Notes under the pieces: generated by a model | Seen by the model: the letters and a program-made list of their open reading frames with translations, nothing else | The model's database searches: none | What the model was told of the DNA's origin: nothing | NCBI RefSeq assembly: GCF_004363315.1 | Contig: NZ_SNYL01000002.1 | Span: 1 to 64,000 of the forward strand | From: Tepidicella xavieri | GTDB taxonomy: Bacteria > Pseudomonadota > Gammaproteobacteria > Burkholderiales > Burkholderiaceae_C | Length of the DNA: 64,000 bases | Direction: 5' to 3' | Made by a program: the position numbers and the translations under genes | In this document: piece by piece, positions 59,137-64,000 of the stretch | Layout of the letters: each line of letters starts with the position of its first letter | How positions within the stretch are numbered: position 1 is the stretch's first letter

Positions 59137-60504
59137 ATGGCATACGCCACTTTGGCCGCCCTGGGGGCGGCGCTCTTGCTGTTCGTCTGGGTCGGGCTGC
59201 GGGCCCGCAGCGCACCAGGCGATCTCGATCAATACCTCACGGCCCGCAATTCGCAGGGGGCCGTCACGCTCGGCCTGTCTTTTCTGGCTTCGGGCATGGG
59301 GGCGTGGATTCTGTTCGCCCCACCCGAAGTGGGGGCTTTCGTGGGCCCGGTGGCCGTGGCGGGGTATGCGCTGGGGGCGGCATTGCCCTTCTTGGTGCTG
59401 GCCTGGTGCGGTTCGGCCATCCGGCGCCGGCTGCCGCAAGGCCGCAGCATCGGCGAATACGCCCAGCAACGCTTTGGCAACGGCTTGCGCCACTGGGTCT
59501 CGGCCTTGTCGGTGCTGTACATGCTGTGCTTCATCACGGCCGAACTCACGGCCATCGGCGCCATCACCGCTATGCTGTCAGACATCCCGGGCAGTCGGAC
59601 GGTGGTGGGCGTGGCCGTCACCACGCTGATCTACACCGCGTGGGGCGGTCTGCGCGCCAGCCTGGCCACCGATCGCTGGCAGGCCTGGCTGTTGGTTGGG
59701 CTGCTGGCCATCGTGGCGGGGGTGGCGGTGCCCACGCTGCCCAGCAGTGCTTTTGACAACCCCCTGCCCGCCGCCCCGATCGGGGTGTCGCTGTCGGTGG
59801 CGCTGACGCTGGTGATCGCTGTGACCGCGGCCAACCTCTTTCACCAAGGGTACTGGCAGCGGGTCTGGGCCGCGGCCAGCGATTCCGCCTTGCGCCGAGG
59901 GGCCTGGATCGGCGGCATGGCGACGGTGCTGGTGGTGCTCCTCGTCGGTGCCCTGGGCATCCTCGCCGCCGCTTCGGGCAAACACCTGGGGCAGCCGCCC
60001 ATTCCTTTCTTCGCCCTGCTGGCCGATGCCCCCGGCTGGCTGGCCCTGCCGGCGCTGCTGCTGGCGCTGGCGCTGGTCGCTTCGTCGGTGGACACCCTGC
60101 AAAACGGCATCGCCTCGCTGGTGGCCACCAGTCGGCGCGGGTTTTCCCTGTCAGCGGCGCGCTGGGTCACGGTCGCGCTGATGGTGCCGGTGGTGTTGGT
60201 GGCGTTGCAAGGGCTGTCGGTGCTGCGCCTGTTCCTGATCGCCGACCTGCTTTGCGCCACGGCCGTGGTGCCGGTGCTGTTGGGCCTGTGGAACCGCATG
60301 ACCCCAGCCGCCGCCGTGGCGGGCTGCGTGGCGGGCCTCATCGGCGCGGTGCTGCCCGGATGGATGCAAACCGGCTCACTGGCGGGCAGCCTGCTCGCGG
60401 CCAGCTTCCCCGACAGCATCCCCACCCTCGCCCCCTTCCTGGGGGCCTTGGTGACATCGACCGTGGTGAGCATGGGCTGGGCGCTGGCGCGGCCGGCGCG
60501 TTGA
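59137..60504 (+). CDS. Sodium:solute symporter, predicted thiamine or precursor transporter
   Basis: A 455-residue membrane protein with 12-13 helices and the SSS family marks: LGLSFLASGMGAWILFAPPE near helix 2, LPQGRSIGEYAQQRFG in the linker before helix 4, and YTAWGGLRASLATDRWQA in the middle. It is controlled by the TPP riboswitch directly upstream, which places it in thiamine metabolism. Comparative genomics has proposed a few SSS members as thiamine-related carriers. The actual substrate (thiamine, HMP or thiazole) is inference. Confidence 0.82.
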   Translation: MAYATLAALGAALLLFVWVGLRARSAPGDLDQYLTARNSQGAVTLGLSFLASGMGAWILFAPPEVGAFVGPVAVAGYALGAALPFLVLAWCGSAIRRRLPQGRSIGEYAQQRFGNGLRHWVSALSVLYMLCFITAELTAIGAITAMLSDIPGSRTVVGVAVTTLIYTAWGGLRASLATDRWQAWLLVGLLAIVAGVAVPTLPSSAFDNPLPAAPIGVSLSVALTLVIAVTAANLFHQGYWQRVWAAASDSALRRGAWIGGMATVLVVLLVGALGILAAASGKHLGQPPIPFFALLADAPGWLALPALLLALALVASSVDTLQNGIASLVATSRRGFSLSAARWVTVALMVPVVLVALQGLSVLRLFLIADLLCATAVVPVLLGLWNRMTPAAAVAGCVAGLIGAVLPGWMQTGSLAGSLLAASFPDSIPTLAPFLGALVTSTVVSMGWALARPAR

Positions 60505-60581
60505 GCCAGCCTGTTGAGGGCGTCCGGCCCCGCCGGGCCTCGCTGCCGCCTGCCGGGGCTTTGGCCGGCGGCTCGGCGCGC

Positions 60582-61940
60582 TCACACATGCAGCAACAGG
60601 AAGCGCCGCTCCCAGGGGCTGACCACGTCGAAATACTCCTGGTATTCCGCCTCCTTGATGGCGCTATAGGTTTGCAGAAAATGCTCGCCAAACAGCTCGG
60701 CCAGCGGCTGACAGGCCGTCAGGCGTTCGATGGCGTCATCCAGATGGCGCGGCAACTGGTGGGGCTGCTCGTAGGCGCTGCCCGTGGTCGGCTCGGTCGG
60801 TCGGATGCGCTGCTTCATGCCCAGATAACCACAGGCCAGGCTCACCGCAATCGCCAGATAGGGGTTCACATCCACCCCCGCCAGCCGGTTTTCCACGCGC
60901 CGCGCCTCTGGCCCTGAATGGGGCACGCGCAGGCCGCAGGTGCGGTTGTCGTAGCCCCAGCTCAGGTTGATGGGTGCCGACGTGAAGCGCGACAGGCGCC
61001 GATATGAATTCACATAAGGCGCGAAGACCGCCGTGGCCGCCGGCAGATAGGTTTGCAAGCCGCCGATGAAGTGGAAAAACTCGTCGGAAGCCTGGCCGTC
61101 GGGCCGGCTGAAAATGTTTTTTCCCGTGGCCGTGGAGAGCACGCTCTGGTGGATGTGCATGGCGCTGCCGGGCTGCCCTTGCATGGGCTTGGCCATGAAG
61201 GTCGCGTACATGTTGTGGCGAATGGCCACCTCCCGCACCGTGCGCTTGAACAGAAACACCTGGTCGGCCAGCGGCAAGGGGTCGCCGTGGTCGAGGTTGA
61301 TCTCCATCTGCGCCGTGCCCATTTCATGGATGAGCGTATCGAGCTGGATGCCCTGGGCTTCGCACCAGTCGTACATCACGTCGAAGATGTCGTCGTACTC
61401 GTTGACCGAATCGATGGAAAAGCTCTGCATGCCGGCCTCGGTGCGGCGGGTGCGGCCCACCGGGGGCTTGAGGGGGATGTCTTCATCGGGCTCGATCTGC
61501 ACCAGGTAGAACTCCATCTCTGGCGCGACCACAGGCTTCCAGCCTTCGGCTTCATACAGCCGGATGAGGCGACGCAACACGGCCCGCGGCGACAGCGGGG
61601 TTTCCGTGCCATCGAAGCGGTAGCAGTCGTGGATGATTTGCGCTGTCGGCTCTTTGGCCCAGGGAACGGGCCGCAGGGTGGTGGCGTCGGGCACGAGCAT
61701 CATGTCGCCGTCGGCCACCGAGGTAAAGTCTTTCTCCGGATAGTCGCCGGTCACAGTCATGGTCAACACCGCTTCAGGCAGCCGCAAGCCGACGGCAGGG
61801 TCGTACTTGTGGCGCGGCACGATCTTGCCCCGTGCCTGGCCGGCCATGTCGGGGATGAGGCATTCGACTTCGGTGATGCGGTGTTCATCCATCCACCGCT
61901 GGATGTAAGCTGGGTCCTGTGTGGCTGAAGGCTGGTCCAT
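60582..61940 (-). CDS. puuA: Glutamine synthetase family protein, gamma-glutamylputrescine synthetase-like
   Basis: A 452-residue type III-like ligase that probably joins glutamate to a polyamine or other amine. It has VECLIPDMAGQARGKIVPR, PEMEFYLVQIEPDED with metal glutamates, GSAMHIHQSVL, and NLSWGYDNRTCGLRVP around the ATP and glutamate sites. The catalytic core differs from housekeeping GlnA (no tyrosine adenylylation NLYDLP segment). ATG 61940 (MDQPSATQD) is used. No puuBCD genes are adjacent, so the substrate is tentative. Confidence 0.78.
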   Translation of the reverse strand: MDQPSATQDPAYIQRWMDEHRITEVECLIPDMAGQARGKIVPRHKYDPAVGLRLPEAVLTMTVTGDYPEKDFTSVADGDMMLVPDATTLRPVPWAKEPTAQIIHDCYRFDGTETPLSPRAVLRRLIRLYEAEGWKPVVAPEMEFYLVQIEPDEDIPLKPPVGRTRRTEAGMQSFSIDSVNEYDDIFDVMYDWCEAQGIQLDTLIHEMGTAQMEINLDHGDPLPLADQVFLFKRTVREVAIRHNMYATFMAKPMQGQPGSAMHIHQSVLSTATGKNIFSRPDGQASDEFFHFIGGLQTYLPAATAVFAPYVNSYRRLSRFTSAPINLSWGYDNRTCGLRVPHSGPEARRVENRLAGVDVNPYLAIAVSLACGYLGMKQRIRPTEPTTGSAYEQPHQLPRHLDDAIERLTACQPLAELFGEHFLQTYSAIKEAEYQEYFDVVSPWERRFLLLHV

Positions 61941-62092
61941 AAAATGGTCAAAAATGGCGATGGCGCAACTGTACGCCCAAGCTGGCGGCCTTGCACAGCC
62001 GTTTGGGCAAGGCGCGTTGGTGCCGCTTTGCCGCTCAGCGGCTCGGTGCCGCGCCCTGCATCGTAACCACAGGAGCATCACCCCATTCGGCC

Positions 62093-62413
62093 ATGAACGA
62101 CGTGCAACTGATTTTCACCACCACCGACTCTCGCGCCACGGCCCAGGCACTGGCCCGGGCACTCGTGCAGGCGCGACTGGCCGCATGCGTGCAGATCGAG
62201 ACCATCGACAGCGTGTATGAATGGAACGGTGCGATCCAGGAGGCCCGCGAATTTCGCCTCTGCATCAAGACCACGGCCACGCAAGCCCGCGCGGCCATTG
62301 ACCTCATCCGCGCCCAGCACCCTTACGAATTGCCCGCCATCTGGTGGAGCGCTGCCCAGTCCTCCCCGGAATACGCCGCCTGGGTCGCGGCGCAGACTGG
62401 ACCTGCCCCCTGA
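62093..62413 (+). CDS. cutA: Divalent-cation tolerance protein CutA
   Basis: A 106-residue trimeric protein of the CutA1 family. Conserved segments are LIFTTTDSRATAQALARAL, AACVQIETIDSVYEWNGAIQ and LCIKTTATQARAAIDLIRAQHPYELPAI. ATG 62093 gives the normal N-terminus. Once linked to copper tolerance, its real role is unclear. Divergent from the glutamine synthetase homologue. It converges on tRNA-His. Confidence 0.9.
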   Translation: MNDVQLIFTTTDSRATAQALARALVQARLAACVQIETIDSVYEWNGAIQEAREFRLCIKTTATQARAAIDLIRAQHPYELPAIWWSAAQSSPEYAAWVAAQTGPAP

Positions 62414-62489
62414 AGCACAAGGGCCGCAAAGTTGCACGCAGAGGGCCTTGGCGGCATAGCGCCATTCCATCCCCGGGAGCACGGGCGCA

Positions 62490-62526
62490 TAAAAAAGCCC
62501 TTGCCGCCGAAAGGCGCAAGGGCTTT
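62490..62526 (-). terminator. Terminator of tRNA-His
   Basis: On the minus strand AAAGCCCTTGC-GCC-TTTC-GGC-(G)-GCAAGGGCTTTTTT forms a long stem with one bulge, a short loop and a T6 tail, 17 bases past the tRNA 3' end. Confidence 0.85.
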
Positions 62527-62542
62527 GAACATCATGAATGCT

Positions 62543-62619
62543 TGGGGTGGCTGATGGGACTCGAACCCACGACAACCAGAATCACAATCTGGGACTCTAC
62601 CAACTGAGCTACAGCCACC
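62543..62619 (-). tRNA. tRNA-His(GTG)
   Basis: A 76-base cloverleaf plus the extra G-1 typical of tRNA-His. Acceptor arms GTGGCTG and CAGCCAC pair perfectly and the discriminator is C followed by encoded CCA. The anticodon arm is CCAGA-TTGTGAT-TCTGG with anticodon GTG. A false reading frame runs antisense to it. Confidence 0.97.
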
Positions 62620-62629
62620 GTAGCCTTCA

Positions 62630-62635
62630 ATTATA
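62630..62635 (-). promoter_or_regulatory. -10 element of tRNA-His
   Basis: An exact TATAAT on the minus strand 10 bases before G-1. No strong -35 is visible 17 bases further. The element lies 49 bases past the ppiD stop codon, so tRNA-His has its own promoter. Confidence 0.65.
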
Positions 62636-62684
62636 ACCTGTATTGCGCTCCTTTTTACGGAGCCCAAAGCTGCTCAAGCCATTT

Positions 62685-64000
62685 TTACGAAGCCTGCTGG
62701 CGCTTGGCGAGCACCTGCACCTTGTAGCGGGCACGCAAGGCTTGCAGATAGGCTTGCGCCTCTGCCTGGGCCCAGAGTTCGGCCAGTTGGTTGCGCTCCA
62801 GCGAAGCGCGTACGGCGTCAGGGGCTTCACGCTCCAAGACACGATTGACGCGAATCACCATCACGCCATCGGCCCCCAGATCGGCGCTGGTCCAGGCGGC
62901 GGTCGAGGGGCCGGCACTGGCGCTCAGCGCCGCCCCCAGAGCCGGGCCGGGCAGCCCTTGATCATCGATGCGCGACACCACCACAGGTGCTTGCAAGCGC
63001 GGCTGGGCGCCGTCGCGCCAAGCGGCCAGCTGCTTCTGGGCCTCCTCGCGGGCGGCTTCCTGGGCGCGCTGTTGCAGCAGGCGCTCCCGGACTTCGGCCT
63101 TCACGTCATCGAGCGGCTGCAGGCGTGCCGGCCGATGCTCCAGCACCCGGGCCGACACCAGGCGGCTGGCGCCGATCTCCACGGCTTCGGTGTTGCGCTT
63201 GGTGCGCAGCGAATCGGGCGCGAAGACGGCCTCCAGCACGCGGCTGTTGGCCAGCGCGGCATCGCGGCCTGCATCCAGCGGCCCGGTGCGCAACACGCCA
63301 TTGGCGCGGCGCACGGTCAGCCCCAGGGCTTCGGCGGCGGGCGCCAGCGAATCGGCCTGTTCGTACACGAGGTTGCTGAAATCCTCGGCGGCTTCGGCGA
63401 AGCGACGCTGGGCTTGCTGCTGACGCAGCTCGCGCTCCAGGCGCGGCCGCGCCACCTCGAAAGGCTCGGGCGCGGGGCGGCGAATGTCGGTCACTTGAAT
63501 GATGTGGTAGCCGAATTCGGTTTCGACCACGTCGGAAATGGCGTTGCGTTCGAGGGCGAAGGCCGCATCCTCGAACGGCTTGACCATGGCGCCGCGGGAG
63601 AAAAAGTCCAGATCGCCCCCCTGGGCCGCAGAGCCCGGGTCCTGCGAGCGGGCACGGGCCAGCTCGGGGAAGCGTTCGGGGTGCTGGCGCAATTCCGCGA
63701 GCAACGCCTCGGCCTCGGCCTTGACGGCGGCACGGGCTTCGGCGCTGGCACCGGGCTCCACGGTCAGCAAAATGTGGCGAGCGCGGCGTTGCTCCTGCAG
63801 CGCCAGATTGGCGCTGTTTTGCTCATGGTAAGCACGCAAGTCGGCTTCGCTGAGTTGCAGGCGGGCGGCCACGGCGTCGAGGTCGAGGACCAGGTATTCC
63901 ACATCCACCTGCTCGGGCGACTGAAACAGTTGCGGGTTCTGGTCATAGAAAGCCTGCACGTCGGCATCCGTCACCTGCACCGCGGCGCGGAAGTCGGCGG
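62685..64000 (-). CDS. ppiD: Peptidyl-prolyl isomerase PpiD (3' part; continues beyond the window)
   Basis: The C-terminal 438 residues or so of a membrane-anchored periplasmic folding chaperone. The visible part contains a parvulin domain ([20 protein letters not shown] to [18 protein letters not shown]), then a long helical region and a SurA/PpiD-like chaperone tail ending VLAKRQQAS. The frame is open through 64000, so the N-terminal anchor and start lie outside. Parvulin residues look intact. tRNA-His follows it. Confidence 0.88.
   Translation of the reverse strand, partial: ADFRAAVQVTDADVQAFYDQNPQLFQSPEQVDVEYLVLDLDAVAARLQLSEADLRAYHEQNSANLALQEQRRARHILLTVEPGASAEARAAVKAEAEALLAELRQHPERFPELARARSQDPGSAAQGGDLDFFSRGAMVKPFEDAAFALERNAISDVVETEFGYHIIQVTDIRRPAPEPFEVARPRLERELRQQQAQRRFAEAAEDFSNLVYEQADSLAPAAEALGLTVRRANGVLRTGPLDAGRDAALANSRVLEAVFAPDSLRTKRNTEAVEIGASRLVSARVLEHRPARLQPLDDVKAEVRERLLQQRAQEAAREEAQKQLAAWRDGAQPRLQAPVVVSRIDDQGLPGPALGAALSASAGPSTAAWTSADLGADGVMVIRVNRVLEREAPDAVRASLERNQLAELWAQAEAQAYLQALRARYKVQVLAKRQQAS

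Noticed and set aside
62344-62607. Plus-strand frame over tRNA-His with the peptide MGLEPTTTRITIWDSTN
   Set aside because: Antisense reading of tRNA-His, a common false annotation.

Overview
The window is a 64 kb stretch of high-GC chromosome from a betaproteobacterium, most likely a Burkholderiales member of the Comamonadaceae/Tepidimonas type. The evidence is the set of family matches and gene orders (map-glnD, dnaX-ybaB-recR with ffs beside dnaX, trxA-rho-rpmE, folP-glmM after ftsH-rlmE, hemP after exbD, surE-pcm-nlpD-rlmD). The species assignment is inference. I see no insertion sequence, phage, CRISPR array, integrase or attachment site. Genes are packed tightly, often with 1-4 base overlaps, and no gap between genes exceeds 300 bases.

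Layout. 0-5 kb: a YfcG-type GST, tRNA-Pro(TGG), tRNA-Arg(TCT), map, glnD and a small c-type cytochrome. 5-11 kb (minus strand): ligA, a Tat-exported solute-binding protein, and the dnaX-ybaB-recR operon. 11-15 kb (plus): the SRP RNA gene ffs, trxA, rho, rpmE (type B L31) and a large polytopic membrane protein. 15-26 kb: the phosphate/polyphosphate block. It holds a minus-strand pstSCAB-phoU-phoB-phoR operon behind a Pho box, plus-strand ppx, and minus-strand ppk1-sixA. 26-32 kb (minus): a Tat-exported TlpA-like protein, ftsH-folP-glmM-GNAT, and rlmE. 32-43 kb: yhbY, an M3 oligopeptidase, small membrane and VOC proteins, parE, an MFS carrier, a 56-residue membrane protein, a methyltransferase, dapA and bamC.

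42-52.5 kb is an iron and peroxide island. It contains ahpF and ahpC (each with an OxyR-like site), bacterioferritin (bfr), bfd behind a Fur box, and a Fur-boxed TonB-dependent receptor with piuC and an FMN-dependent hydroxy-acid oxidase. A second Fur-boxed operon carries a 22-codon micro-ORF, tonB, exbB, exbD and hemP. A GlcG/HbpS-like protein closes the island. Together these genes import iron, store it, and remove the peroxide that would react with it.

52.5-64 kb: a Bax-inhibitor-1 family protein, a lipoprotein, the surE-pcm-nlpD-rlmD operon (without the rpoS gene usually found between nlpD and rlmD), a quinone oxidoreductase, a sodium:solute symporter under a TPP riboswitch, a PuuA-type glutamine synthetase homologue, cutA, tRNA-His(GTG), and the 3' part of ppiD running off the window end.

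Most of the window is conserved housekeeping DNA. The points most worth checking are: an A9 slippery run in dnaX positioned to make the short gamma subunit; the Fur-controlled receptor/piuC/hydroxy-acid-oxidase operon; the riboswitch-controlled symporter; the micro-ORF coupled to tonB; the bacterioferritin lacking one ferroxidase glutamate; the apparent excision of rpoS; the ppk1-sixA coupling; and the face-to-face leaderless promoters of rlmE and yhbY.
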